Below are positions 6,403-15,153 of a DNA stretch of 21,815 nucleotides, in pieces. The stretch comes from a virus: IMG/VR virus record IMGVR_UViG_3300045999_003123, positions 1 through 21,815 of that record. One strand, given 5' to 3'. The notes under the pieces are model-generated. The model was not told the origin of the DNA and made no database searches. It saw only the letters and a program-made list of their open reading frames with translations. Each line of letters starts with the position of its first letter. Within the stretch, counting starts at the first letter, position 1. Made by a program: the position numbers and the translations under genes.

Positions 6403-9400
6403 TTATGCTGTTTTTGATTGTTGATATTGAAGTGATGAAGTAATTACAAATCCATCGGGATATGTGCCACCCGTAAACGTGACGTTTATGCGATGTTCAT
6501 CTGTGTCTGTTGTCGTATCGATTCCAAATGTGAAGACGTTTGCACCTATTGCACCTATTGTGCTTAGTGTGGTTATTGCGCTGGCTGTTGCAACGCCACC
6601 TGTTTTGTCAAGTGTAAAGTGATGCAATGATGTTTCACTTGCGCCCGTTGTATCTTTTATTGTGACATTCCAAAAGCAACTCCAAAGAGTGTCATCAGGT
6701 AGATTTATATATTCTCCTGCTACACCTTCAATATATAAATTTTGAGTTGAACCCGATGTAAGAACGGTAACTAAACGTTGCAGTACAAATGTTCCAAATT
6801 GCGCCCATCCGTAGTAAGGTGCAGTGCTTAAACCATTGCGATATCCACCGCCTACATGCAATCCCGGTAGATTGGCCACAACGTTTCGACCTAATAGGTT
6901 ACTACCGCGCACACTTTTAGTCAAGGACAAATCTTGTCCAACCATTAACACAGCATTATTGCCCGGTACTATTGAAAGTTTACTACCATTTGCTATTGAA
7001 AGCGGTGCATTTGATAATGCTTGAAGTGCTGGGTTGTTAATTTGTGCTGTTTGATTTGAAACGATTGAATTGCGGAATTGACCACCGTTGTTAAATGCCC
7101 AGCACACACCATTGATTTCATCCCAAAAATAGCCGTATCGTGAACAGCAATCTTCATTTGGTTCTACCGCTTCACCTCCACTTTCAAATTCAACTTCACC
7201 ATTTGCAGTAACACCTACCGGAGTAGATGAACAGTCGTTGATTTGGTCAAGATACTTTATCAACTTGACTTTTGTGCTTTCCTGTAATCCTACTTTGTAG
7301 TCGCTGATTTCAAGTATGCGCCAATAGCTGTCTTGAATCCAAACTTTATCAGCAAATGAGAACGTCAATATATCCTTCAGGTCAAGCGCAAAGAATGCTT
7401 CCATTATTCTACCTTCTGGCGAATAAATTTCATTCATGTAGTTGCGCCAATAAAGATTGAATAAGTTGTTGTACGGATTAGAACTAACGGTTACAACATG
7501 CGGTGGTATTTCAGGTGCCCAATTCAAATCGTAATCGTCAACATTTGGATAAGCTGCACTATAATGGTTTAAGATGGGAACCACAACTTCTACTGCACTA
7601 CCGCTTACTTCATTATATAAACTTACTGTAAGTCCTGCGGCATTATATAACGCACGCGGTCCCGGTGCAACAAATTCTAACTGCTCGTTATAAAAGCACT
7701 GTATTGGTGCGCCTGTTCCGGGTATGAGTGCCGCAGGTGCGCTGCGTGTTACAAGTGTAATCTTTTGATCACCTATTGCAAAGTCACTAGGTGCAGTCGA
7801 TGGATTAATGGTATAACCTTCTTGCTTGAAGTCACCATAAACGCGGTTGGCATCTTTGTAAAGCTTGCTGTAAGCATCTTCACCTGCTGTATATGTAAAT
7901 TGAAACGTTGCCTTTTGAATATCGACAGTGCTGCTTGTCATCACATCCTTTGATACGTCAAGTTTGCCTGTCCAATCTACCACATCGCCTGTGCCTAAAT
8001 AGTTATTTTGCGGAATGATTCCGATTTGATTTGGCACGATGCGACTAGGAATAATTGCACAGTTATGCATCTTAATGACATCATTCACGAAATCGATTTG
8101 ACGCATGTCCGGTGCGTTCAATGAATACGAAATAGTTTGACCTACTGTAATATCCGCAGAATTGATTTCAATATACGATGTGTTTGTTGTGCCATCACCT
8201 GCAAGACCATACACATCCGCAGTGCCATTTTCAAATAAATCAACAGGTGTCCAACTTAAATTACCATTGACTAAACTGCCAATAGCAATCGCTTGAAAAC
8301 TTTCATATTCGAATAGTACGGTATCACCGATTTCTAAACTAAGATTAAATGTTTGATCAAACAGACCAGTTTGTGGTACCGCTGCACCTTGATTACTGAA
8401 AAAATATCCCCAATAGGCAGAATCTAGACTGTCATTTATATAAACGTTTAATTTAATTATGATGTAATTGGTTCCTGCAACACCAGTAGCTGTACTGAAA
8501 AACTGACGAACACGAAAAGTAAAAGTGCCAACAGCTGAAGCCGTATAAATACCAGTCACCGCATCAAAGTCACCATTGTTATCAAACAACTCGACCATGT
8601 TTGTATAACTAGAATCCGGATTCATAAAATCATTATCCACTAAAAAAGAATCATCCGGATAAGCCGCAAAGAAGTATTGATTACTACCACCTTCATTTTG
8701 TAATTGTGGTGTGTTGCAAAATGGCATCCAGTAATCATTGAGAATGTTCTCAAGTGACGAAGCAACAAGTTCAAAGCCCGCTTCAGTTACGATGTTACGC
8801 AATAGAAACCACCAACTAACAGCAGGCGTTAAATCTGCAGGAAAAATCGGTGCATTTGGGTTTAATATTGGCCGTGAACCTGTGCTTCCATCATTGCTCC
8901 ACTTTTGCCCACGATCACACAAAGCCCAAATGCGGTCTGCTGTTTCTGTTATCACATTACTAGCAGTCACTGGTTCATTCAAATCAGCAAGAGCAGCAAT
9001 ATCGCTTAGCTTCTTTTCGCCAATGGTGCGAACAAGGTCAGGTGTTTCAGCATAGAAAGCTACTTCGACTTCGCTCAACCGATTCATCTGTTTGTACACC
9101 TTGCGCACACGCAAGTAACCTGTGGCAATCGGTAGGGTATCTACGCGGATTTCAGCAGGCAGTTTGTAGAAGAAATAGTTTTCCGCACCTTGCTCTACGT
9201 TGTTATCGAATAATGCGCCTAATGCTTCCTTATTTGTTTCGCTGAATGGTATGCGAAATTCACGACTGAATGCACCCTGCGCTGTGAAGTTGGATAAGTC
9301 CTGAAACTTCCAGTTCTGCGAAATGCTTTCATTTTCATATAAGTCGAGAATGTAAGACATACTACCGGTTCCAGCGAACCAAATAAAGTAGGCGGTATTT

Positions 9401-9729
9401 ACTACCTGTATACTAGTTTGTGCGGCGTCGTATTTTAAAGTCGTTTGAGGCGACACACCGCCACAACCAATGTCATATCCGGATAGGGTATTTAAAAAGG
9501 CGGTCCCCAAGCTATTGTCGTTTAGGTCGAATAGCTGCACGGTTAAACCGCCCTGGCTCTGTATAGTATCTAAAAGCAGCTGCGACTCCTCACAAATAAA
9601 GTTGGGGCTCTGGTCGGCACTTATATACATTTTTTCCAAGTCGGGTGCAACGTTTATAGGAACGTTTAGCCACTGTGTATATGTGGCAGGCCCTATATTC
9701 TTGACAATTAATTGTACTTCTCCGTTCAT
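6403..9729 (-). CDS. large tail tip / baseplate protein, 1108 aa
   Basis: The largest gene in the window. The protein (MNGEVQLIVKNIGPATYTQWL...) is beta-rich, with aromatic and Asn/Thr/Gly-rich segments and no signal peptide. Residues about 125-250 contain the block YENESISQNWKFQDLSNF followed by FSREFRIPFSETNKEAL and then RVRKVYKQMNRLSEVEVAFY, which I recognise from large structural proteins of Bacteroidota phages that sit beside the tape measure gene. A receptor-binding or fibre-like C-terminus is suggested by repeated short beta stretches (residues about 880-1108). A cluster EDCCSRYGYFWDEINGVCWAF (split here at about 862-882) has three cysteines of unknown role. Start is one base after the previous gene. 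Most likely a distal tail or baseplate subunit that combines hub and adhesin functions; that is inference from size and position. Confidence 0.62.
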   Translation of the reverse strand: MNGEVQLIVKNIGPATYTQWLNVPINVAPDLEKMYISADQSPNFICEESQLLLDTIQSQGGLTVQLFDLNDNSLGTAFLNTLSGYDIGCGGVSPQTTLKYDAAQTSIQVVNTAYFIWFAGTGSMSYILDLYENESISQNWKFQDLSNFTAQGAFSREFRIPFSETNKEALGALFDNNVEQGAENYFFYKLPAEIRVDTLPIATGYLRVRKVYKQMNRLSEVEVAFYAETPDLVRTIGEKKLSDIAALADLNEPVTASNVITETADRIWALCDRGQKWSNDGSTGSRPILNPNAPIFPADLTPAVSWWFLLRNIVTEAGFELVASSLENILNDYWMPFCNTPQLQNEGGSNQYFFAAYPDDSFLVDNDFMNPDSSYTNMVELFDNNGDFDAVTGIYTASAVGTFTFRVRQFFSTATGVAGTNYIIIKLNVYINDSLDSAYWGYFFSNQGAAVPQTGLFDQTFNLSLEIGDTVLFEYESFQAIAIGSLVNGNLSWTPVDLFENGTADVYGLAGDGTTNTSYIEINSADITVGQTISYSLNAPDMRQIDFVNDVIKMHNCAIIPSRIVPNQIGIIPQNNYLGTGDVVDWTGKLDVSKDVMTSSTVDIQKATFQFTYTAGEDAYSKLYKDANRVYGDFKQEGYTINPSTAPSDFAIGDQKITLVTRSAPAALIPGTGAPIQCFYNEQLEFVAPGPRALYNAAGLTVSLYNEVSGSAVEVVVPILNHYSAAYPNVDDYDLNWAPEIPPHVVTVSSNPYNNLFNLYWRNYMNEIYSPEGRIMEAFFALDLKDILTFSFADKVWIQDSYWRILEISDYKVGLQESTKVKLIKYLDQINDCSSTPVGVTANGEVEFESGGEAVEPNEDCCSRYGYFWDEINGVCWAFNNGGQFRNSIVSNQTAQINNPALQALSNAPLSIANGSKLSIVPGNNAVLMVGQDLSLTKSVRGSNLLGRNVVANLPGLHVGGGYRNGLSTAPYYGWAQFGTFVLQRLVTVLTSGSTQNLYIEGVAGEYINLPDDTLWSCFWNVTIKDTTGASETSLHHFTLDKTGGVATASAITTLSTIGAIGANVFTFGIDTTTDTDEHRINVTFTGGTYPDGFVITSSLQYQQSKTA

Positions 9730-9730
9730 G

Positions 9731-11020
9731 TTATGTCCAGTATTCGTTTGCCATTCTTACTTTCAAAGACAGATTGTACAGCTTGCCGTCACGTGTCTTG
9801 CGTTCGGTGTAGGTTGTGTCATCTAAATTGACAGGCAACGCAATGTTCTCACCGTTGCGCTGTGTTATCCATACAACCTGATTGCTCACAAGCAACGAGC
9901 GAAGGAATAGAAACTCACCTTCCTGAATGTAGTCGCTTGTTACTGTTAAGACTTGCTGAACTAAGTTTCTACGCTCTAACAATCCGCGATCATCTTTGCT
10001 GAACACGCTTGTTGTACTATTGAACAACACCTTCCTGTACTTCTTGCGCTCAATCTCATCGTTCATCTCCGACTTTTTGATGAAGTTGAAGTAGTCCCAA
10101 CCACCGCGACTATTGACCCAGCCTAAACGAATCACATCATTGTGGCAATCCTTCTGTCCATATTTAGCAGCATTGTAGAAGCGATATTTCACACTTGATT
10201 GTGCGCTGCCTGTTCGGGCAAATACTTCGTAATATCTCCAACCGGGATTGTCTACTTCATTGGGTTTAATTGTCCATGCACCTGTCCAATCATTCAAGTT
10301 AGCAGGATAAACAGGCAAAGCTTCAATATCGTAACCACTTAATGATAATGTTTCGGTAGCTGTTGTTCCATTTGCCTTATACAATACAATGCGCACGTTG
10401 TCTACAAGGTTATTGAACATGTAAGTTGCGTTACCCGGTATGCTCAATGTTCCGTAGTCAGTTTCGTATGAAGGAATCCAAATAATGTTTTGCGCTGTTG
10501 GGTTGCCTGCTCCCCAAGTTGGTGCTAAATACCATGAATGCGTGCTGAACTTTCGGTCGCTCATTGCGTAGTTAAAGCTAACTTCAAGCACATACTTAAT
10601 GTCATCAACACCAACTTCAGGATTTGGTTTGTAACCATCGAATACTTGATAGGCTGCATTGATTACGATGCGACCAATCATGGTTACTTCGCTGCCTTCA
10701 TTTTCTGTTAGCACACCATCAACTAACCACCATTCAGTGATTGATGCGCTAAGCGAATACTTGCTCAAATCATCAATGGTATCATCCGTTCCAAAGTGAT
10801 ATTGCTGGTTGCGCAAGTCGTCAACAAGTGGCGCAATGTCGAAGTACATGTTATCATCCGGAGCAGGTGACAAATAGAACGTATACGTCTTAGCATCAAC
10901 AGTTATATTTAAGCCATAGCGAAAACCTTGCTGCGCTACTTCTGTGCTCGATGCAATGAGCATAATCTTTTGACCACGCACCACCCAGTTGAAGGGTTCA
11001 TCTACGATTGTTAATGCCAT
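9731..11020 (-). CDS. tail / baseplate structural protein, 429 aa
   Basis: A 429-residue beta-rich protein starting MALTIVDEPFNWVVRGQKIM with no membrane segment. It has the look of a family encoded directly upstream of the largest tail protein in Bacteroidota phages: an N-terminal beta domain (GLNITVDAKTYTFYLSPAPD, residues about 36-55), a DIAPLVDDLR motif, a middle section around LSGYDIEALPVYPANL, and a C-terminal charged part (IKKSEMNDEIERKKYRKVLF, then TYTERKTRDGKLYNLSLKVR) ending ANEYWT. Distal-tail proteins that ring the tail tip often end in a strand-rich domain of this kind. It abuts the gp10-like gene with no gap and is one base from the 1108-residue gene, so the three are presumably co-translated. 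Exact role not known. Confidence 0.58.
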   Translation of the reverse strand: MALTIVDEPFNWVVRGQKIMLIASSTEVAQQGFRYGLNITVDAKTYTFYLSPAPDDNMYFDIAPLVDDLRNQQYHFGTDDTIDDLSKYSLSASITEWWLVDGVLTENEGSEVTMIGRIVINAAYQVFDGYKPNPEVGVDDIKYVLEVSFNYAMSDRKFSTHSWYLAPTWGAGNPTAQNIIWIPSYETDYGTLSIPGNATYMFNNLVDNVRIVLYKANGTTATETLSLSGYDIEALPVYPANLNDWTGAWTIKPNEVDNPGWRYYEVFARTGSAQSSVKYRFYNAAKYGQKDCHNDVIRLGWVNSRGGWDYFNFIKKSEMNDEIERKKYRKVLFNSTTSVFSKDDRGLLERRNLVQQVLTVTSDYIQEGEFLFLRSLLVSNQVVWITQRNGENIALPVNLDDTTYTERKTRDGKLYNLSLKVRMANEYWT

Positions 11021-11548
11021 CTATCTTTTGTTTAAGAGTAATCTATTTTCTATGTCTTTAATGTAAGCATTCATTAGCTTATCCTTGTATTCGTCCCATG
11101 TATCGTCTATTGCTTCCTGATAATAGTTGATGCCTTGAATACCTTTTGCACCTATGCTTTTTGATATGGCAATAGCCGCACTTTTAATTGCGCTTTCAGT
11201 TGATTTAATAAATGCGCCCTGTTTGTTGCGAAGCTTTAGTGGTTTCATCCGAATCCACTTCATGATGTCTTCGTATGGTGGGCGTTTTGTTGGATCACCC
11301 GGATAAGGTTTGCGTCCGAATTCAATAACATCTGCATATTTACCAGCATCCCCTTTGACAGTGAAGTCAATGGTTGGTTTGCCGTAGCGAATTCGCAGCT
11401 TATAAGTTAATGAACGAAGCAAGTTACCTGAAGCAACACGATTCACAATCTTGCCACGCACTCGGCGTTTAATGCGCAGGTTAGATTGCGCACGTTCTAT
11501 GACTGCGACTGCGTATTCGTTTAGTATGTTTTCAAATTCGTCAGACAA
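11021..11548 (-). CDS. HK97 gp10-like tail completion protein
   Basis: A 175-residue basic protein. After an N-terminal helix (MSDEFENILNEYAVAVIERA) it has RVASGNLLRSLTYKLRI (37-53), a strand pair with IDFTVKGDAGKYADVIEFG (about 60-78), then RPPYEDIMKWIRMK (88-101) and two C-terminal helices. The GKYADVIEFGRKPYPG phrase corresponds to the (Y-A-x-x-[VI]-E-x-G) signature of HK97 gp10-type proteins, which cap the tail tube at the neck. Its start lies eight bases inside the end of the 67-residue gene, and its stop abuts the following start. The context, between a tail-terminator-like/fibre fusion and the tail tip genes, fits a neck or tail completion role. Confidence 0.68.
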   Translation of the reverse strand: MSDEFENILNEYAVAVIERAQSNLRIKRRVRGKIVNRVASGNLLRSLTYKLRIRYGKPTIDFTVKGDAGKYADVIEFGRKPYPGDPTKRPPYEDIMKWIRMKPLKLRNKQGAFIKSTESAIKSAAIAISKSIGAKGIQGINYYQEAIDDTWDEYKDKLMNAYIKDIENRLLLNKR

Positions 11549-11744
11549 TGCCTAATAGAGTTTTAATTTGTTCAAGTTCATTTGGTGTCGCATTAAGAAC
11601 AGCTTTTAGTGCTGTTCCGATTTCTTGTGTAGGGTCTTCATAAACCATGTAAACCGAAATGACTTCATCTAATTCATTAAACTCCGTAACAGTCCATGAG
11701 TCGCGCCCATCGCCTTGTAATTTGTATTTATATTCTTTTCTCAT
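11541..11744 (-). CDS. small conserved-looking phage protein, 67 aa (unknown)
   Basis: A 67-residue protein (MRKEYKYKLQGDGRDSWTVT...). The first half looks like a three-stranded sheet (YKYKLQ, SWTVTEFN, EVISVYMVYED), the second half a helix (TALKAVLNATPNELEQIKTLL). It overlaps the preceding large gene by four bases (ATGA) and the following gp10-like gene by eight, so it is firmly within the operon. No family is recognised. Small proteins at this site in phage neck modules can be head-tail joining or chaperone components, but nothing in the sequence proves it. Confidence 0.6.
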   Translation of the reverse strand: MRKEYKYKLQGDGRDSWTVTEFNELDEVISVYMVYEDPTQEIGTALKAVLNATPNELEQIKTLLGIV

Positions 11745-14353
11745 GTGCGTTCAAAATAAAGTATAACAGCTAATTGAGCATTGGTTGGATTTGTTGCCCA
11801 AGTTGGAGTTGTCCATTTGATGATGAAAGTATTGCCAACTGCAAGATTCACAGAAAGTCCTGTTACACTATAAGCATTTGCAATGGGTATTGTACCGCCA
11901 AAAATTATGGCATTGCTTAATAGTGTGTCCGTAGTGTTATTTACACGGAAATTCACCGTGGATGCTTCATTGCTTGCGTTTGTTGTAGCATTAGCCGCAT
12001 AAATAATCGCTGCAACTAAGGTGCAATTGAATGGTATGATTGCATCGTATAGCGTAGCATTGGTTGAATTGGTTAATGCTTGCTCACTAAAAAAGTAAGT
12101 TGTACTATCCGCTGGATTAAAACCACCAATAGCCGTTCGGATAGTAAACATATCCTTCTTATTATTTAGCTGCGTTTGAATTGCACTTGTCACGCCGTCT
12201 AAATACCCAAACTCTGTATTGCTTACCGCACCACTTCCGATGTTTGCCGCGTCAATACCTATAGGCATATCACTCGATGCAAGAGATGCGCTAGCTGTAA
12301 CTAATCCTTTGCTATCATAGGTAATCTTAGTAGCCGTTGCGCCCGTTATAGGCGCATTACCTGTTAGCTTACCATAAAACGTTGACCAATCTGCGCTGCT
12401 TAACGCACCACGATTTGTTGCGTCTGCTGTTGGCAGATTAAATGTATGTGTGCTTCCTGCGCTGCTTATTCCAAAATCAGTGCCTGATGTACCTACTGCA
12501 AGGTTTTGAACTTGCGCTGTGATTCCATTGATTGCATTGATGCCTGTGCTAAGTGTAGTTATTACTTGACACAAATGCGAATTTTCAGTATGCAATACCA
12601 AAGTTCGGCCCGATGTAGTAACAAATACACGCAAAGCCAATCTATCGCTTAAAGTCATAACCGTTGCTGGTACTGCAAGGGCTGTGAAATAGGCATCTAT
12701 TACTGTCCCTTGCGTTATGCCTTCAGGCGTTGCAACATCTGTGGCTAAAAGTGTGAATGTGCTGCCACTAACTTTATATAATTCAACATAGAACGAAGGT
12801 GAACCACCACCTGATGAAGCACTAAAATAAAGTTCAAGGTTGAAGTTACCACCCGGCACCAATAGCACATTTGGATCATTAAGGTCCGTAATGAATTGGG
12901 CTATTAATCCGTTGCCTTGTGCATTGGTTCGCGTGAAGTCAGTACCTGCACCAAATACAGCTGTCTTGCTCATTTGGTAGTAGGTGCTGCCACCTATTGT
13001 ACCTTGATTTATTGAGCCGTTTAAGTAGTAGCTAACTGATGAACCACCTCCACCCGTTGTTGGGAAGTTGGCAAGTTGCCCATCGCCTCGCACGTATTGT
13101 GTCGCAAGCCCTGCTCCCGATATTGCAAGTGTGCCTGCCGTAGTAATTGGTGAACCTGTAACACTGAAAGCAGGGGGAACCGTAAGAGCAACCGAAGTAA
13201 CCGAACCACCTGAAGCAGGTGTAACAGCTTCCCAATCGCCTGATGTGGTGTTGTAGCTTAGCACCTGCCCATTCGAAGGTGTGGGTGCGTTTACATCCGC
13301 AAGGTCATCAAGATTCGTTGGTATAAATGGTTTATTGAGAATCTCAGCCACTCCACTCACAGCGTTCCAATCACTATTTACTTGCGCTGCTGGTATAGTG
13401 GGCTTGTTTAAAATCTCAGCTACTCCGCTAACTGCATCCCAATCACTATTAACTTGCGCAGCGGGAATCGTTGGTTTGTTTAGGATTTGATAGTCACCGC
13501 TTGTTGCGTTCCAATCCACAGGAGTTTGACGCAAGCGATAACCAACAGCAACTAATGTCCAATAAGTCGGGTTAGTTGGGTTGATTGCATCATTATTGGC
13601 AATGCATCTGTAAACACTTCCGTTATACCATACCCTGTCACCTATTTGGTAAGGGTTGCCTAATGCAGTTATGTGATTTGCGTTGTATTCGGTACTCACA
13701 TATTCACCACCACCTCCTCCTCCACCTGCTGCATCTATCGTAACGCTTCCATCTCCATTGTCTGTGATGGTTACGTTGGTACCTTCTACTAAGTCAAGGA
13801 TGTTTTGAACTGCGTTATCTACGCCATTGGTGCGAAGTGTCAAGCCGTAACCCGTTCCGCTTCCACCACTTGATGAACCGCCCACTGTCCAAACAGCAGG
13901 TATATCACATGCGCTCCAATCCCAGGGCACTTCGAGTGTCAATGTAAAACCTACTCCGGTAATTGTGTTTTTGTATTCTTCGATGAATGGTTCAAACGTT
14001 GGAATGTTGACCAGCTGCACATCGAAACCGAATAAGTCCAAACCGTTGCGCACTTCAGCTATCAAATCCTGTCCTAAACGGATGCAATCGCTAATTACTT
14101 CGCGCTGGTATTCTGCTTTGTATTCTTTGTCACGTGGGATGTCTGCGAACATGACTAAGAAACCGAACTGCATACCACCCTGAATCGGAGTAATCGTGTC
14201 AGGTGTTACGTGCATGAATGGATATTGATCGTCTTGCAGTTGGTCTGCAAGGTCAATCTGCCCATGTGTGAATCGCTTAATCAAAAAGTGACCAGCAGCA
14301 AAAGCTTCAAGTCGATTGATAAGTACATTATAGCTGTAATTGTAGCTAGTCAT
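11741..14353 (-). CDS. tail-terminator-like domain fused to fibre/adhesin, 870 aa
   Basis: A composite protein. Residues 1-150 (MTSYNYSYNVLINRLEAFAA..., ending LTLTLEVPWDWSACDIPA) look like the compact alpha/beta fold of phage tail terminators or neck completion proteins, with a QYPFMHVTPD strand. A Gly/Ser linker (158-170) and a Gly7 run (210-216) separate later domains. Residues 218-268 resemble a small carbohydrate-binding module: PYQIGDRVWYNGSVYRC followed by NPTNPTYWTLV. Residues 280-350 are three 24-residue repeats. After 380 the protein is Ser/Thr/Gly-rich beta fibre with NRGALSSADWSTFYGK and FGYLDGVTSAIQTQLNNK, phrases common in fibre proteins. Its ATG overlaps the stop of the -1-frame chaperone extension (TAATG). 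The fusion suggests a fibre anchored at the neck; that role is inference, while the domain layout is seen directly. Confidence 0.68.
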   Translation of the reverse strand: MTSYNYSYNVLINRLEAFAAGHFLIKRFTHGQIDLADQLQDDQYPFMHVTPDTITPIQGGMQFGFLVMFADIPRDKEYKAEYQREVISDCIRLGQDLIAEVRNGLDLFGFDVQLVNIPTFEPFIEEYKNTITGVGFTLTLEVPWDWSACDIPAVWTVGGSSSGGSGTGYGLTLRTNGVDNAVQNILDLVEGTNVTITDNGDGSVTIDAAGGGGGGGEYVSTEYNANHITALGNPYQIGDRVWYNGSVYRCIANNDAINPTNPTYWTLVAVGYRLRQTPVDWNATSGDYQILNKPTIPAAQVNSDWDAVSGVAEILNKPTIPAAQVNSDWNAVSGVAEILNKPFIPTNLDDLADVNAPTPSNGQVLSYNTTSGDWEAVTPASGGSVTSVALTVPPAFSVTGSPITTAGTLAISGAGLATQYVRGDGQLANFPTTGGGGSSVSYYLNGSINQGTIGGSTYYQMSKTAVFGAGTDFTRTNAQGNGLIAQFITDLNDPNVLLVPGGNFNLELYFSASSGGGSPSFYVELYKVSGSTFTLLATDVATPEGITQGTVIDAYFTALAVPATVMTLSDRLALRVFVTTSGRTLVLHTENSHLCQVITTLSTGINAINGITAQVQNLAVGTSGTDFGISSAGSTHTFNLPTADATNRGALSSADWSTFYGKLTGNAPITGATATKITYDSKGLVTASASLASSDMPIGIDAANIGSGAVSNTEFGYLDGVTSAIQTQLNNKKDMFTIRTAIGGFNPADSTTYFFSEQALTNSTNATLYDAIIPFNCTLVAAIIYAANATTNASNEASTVNFRVNNTTDTLLSNAIIFGGTIPIANAYSVTGLSVNLAVGNTFIIKWTTPTWATNPTNAQLAVILYFERT
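13304..13516 (-). repeat. three tandem 72-base coding repeats in the fibre gene
   Basis: Units of 24 residues start at residues 280, 304 and 328. The shared core is DWxAxSGxxxILNKPxIP, with AAQVNS closing the first two. The DNA copies differ at many third codon positions while the protein stays nearly identical, so the repeat is old and held at protein level. Confidence 0.8.
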
Positions 14354-14622
14354 TATCTATTGCGTTTTTTCATTTCCATTTTCTGCACATACACGTAATC
14401 TGCTAAGTACGTTAAGTGCGTGAACACTTCATAACATCTGCGCTCTGTCACTGCATCAAACTTCGTTATGTCCCGGTCAGCTAGTGATTCAATAATATGA
14501 AACCAACCGTACACACCTAATCCGTCAGGGGTTGCTGTTCCTTCATCTCCTTCACTATCTCCGTTATCTCCTTTGCCAAATAAACGAGGGAATCGTTGTA
14601 TAGTTCGATTTCTAAACTCGAA
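14353..14622 (-). CDS. -1 frameshift extension of the tail assembly chaperone (gpGT-like)
   Basis: Continuing leftward from the slippery run in the -1 frame gives 89 sense codons and a TAA at 14355-14353 that overlaps the next ATG. The frame has no ATG until its last few codons, so it needs frameshifting to be made. The product would be 255 residues: 166 shared with the 200-residue protein, then FEFRNRTIQRFPRLFGKGDN, an acidic Gly/Asp/Glu linker, and a helical end with YGWFHIIESLADRDITKFDA and RCYEVFTHLTYLADYVYVQK. The motif W-x-x-I-x-x-L-A-x-x-D-I-x-K-F-D is one I associate with the T domains of such fusions in Bacteroidota phages. In lambda the G and GT pair recruit tape measure and tube subunits. 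Here the tape measure gene is about 8 kb downstream rather than adjacent, which is unusual. Confidence 0.78.
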   Translation of the reverse strand, partial: FEFRNRTIQRFPRLFGKGDNGDSEGDEGTATPDGLGVYGWFHIIESLADRDITKFDAVTERRCYEVFTHLTYLADYVYVQKMEMKKRNR

Positions 14623-15119
14623 AAAAAAAGCAGCGTATTTAACACATGGTCTAAAGTCAATTTGCCTATGGCATCTTCGTACTTACGTTTGCCGTTACTA
14701 TCATAAGCTTCGATGTCGTAATACTTTCCGAACTTAGCTTTGATGGGGCGGTATAGTATGCACATCATTTTGTGAGCAGCTTCGCCCATGATTACACCAT
14801 CTTTATAGATGTCACCGCAAACAGTGTCCATGTCCACGTATTCGCCAAAAGACATTGCACTCAAGTCAGGAATAAAGCCTAATTCGTATGCACCAATGCG
14901 CACTGTGCGTTCAAAGTCACCACTGCTTAACCGAATGGCTGCTTCAAACGTTTCAATGATTTCATCAATTACATGCACCTGAAGCAGGCGAATACTTTCG
15001 CTGCTCTTGCCAGTGATTACATGCACCTGCTCAACCTTATCGACTGCGTTTTGATAGTCGATGTATTGGTTCAGAGTGATGCCTTTCGCGTTAGCTGCTA
15101 TGCTAAAATTTAATTTCAT
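14517..15119 (-). CDS. putative tail assembly chaperone, zero-frame form (gpG-like), 200 aa
   Basis: A 200-residue acidic, helix-rich protein (MKLNFSIAANAKGITLNQYI...) with LNQYIDYQNAVDKVEQ (16-31), DEIIETFEAAIRLSSGDFER and the SMSFGEYVDMDT phrase (about 88-99), typical of tail assembly chaperones that begin with a short strand then a helix bundle. Its last 34 codons follow a run of nine U at 14629-14621; there ribosomes could slip back one base to make the 255-residue fusion. The zero frame ends at TAG (14519-14517), 163 bases before the next gene, and that tail region is open in the other frame, as expected for a G/GT arrangement. The stop at 14517 is thus not the true end of coding. The function is inferred from architecture and the frameshift, not from a database match. 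Confidence 0.68.
   Translation of the reverse strand: MKLNFSIAANAKGITLNQYIDYQNAVDKVEQVHVITGKSSESIRLLQVHVIDEIIETFEAAIRLSSGDFERTVRIGAYELGFIPDLSAMSFGEYVDMDTVCGDIYKDGVIMGEAAHKMMCILYRPIKAKFGKYYDIEAYDSNGKRKYEDAIGKLTLDHVLNTLLFFSSLEIELYNDSLVYLAKEITEIVKEMKEQQPLTD
14621..14629 (-). promoter_or_regulatory. -1 ribosomal frameshift site (U9 slippery run)
   Basis: On the minus strand, nine U follow CUGC. In the zero frame the codons are CUU UUU UUU UCG, giving the canonical U UUU UUU heptamer. A slip back of one base leads into the 89-codon extension. Codon 166 (14624-14622) is the last zero-frame codon read before the shift. No strong downstream hairpin was established by eye. Confidence 0.75.
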
Positions 15120-15153
15120 GGTCTGTTGTATTGTAGTTTTTGCTTCCTTTTTG

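Noticed and set aside
14410-14460. Separate small gene in the -1 frame after the chaperone
   Set aside because: The frame has no usable start codon before its last few codons; the frameshift explains it better.
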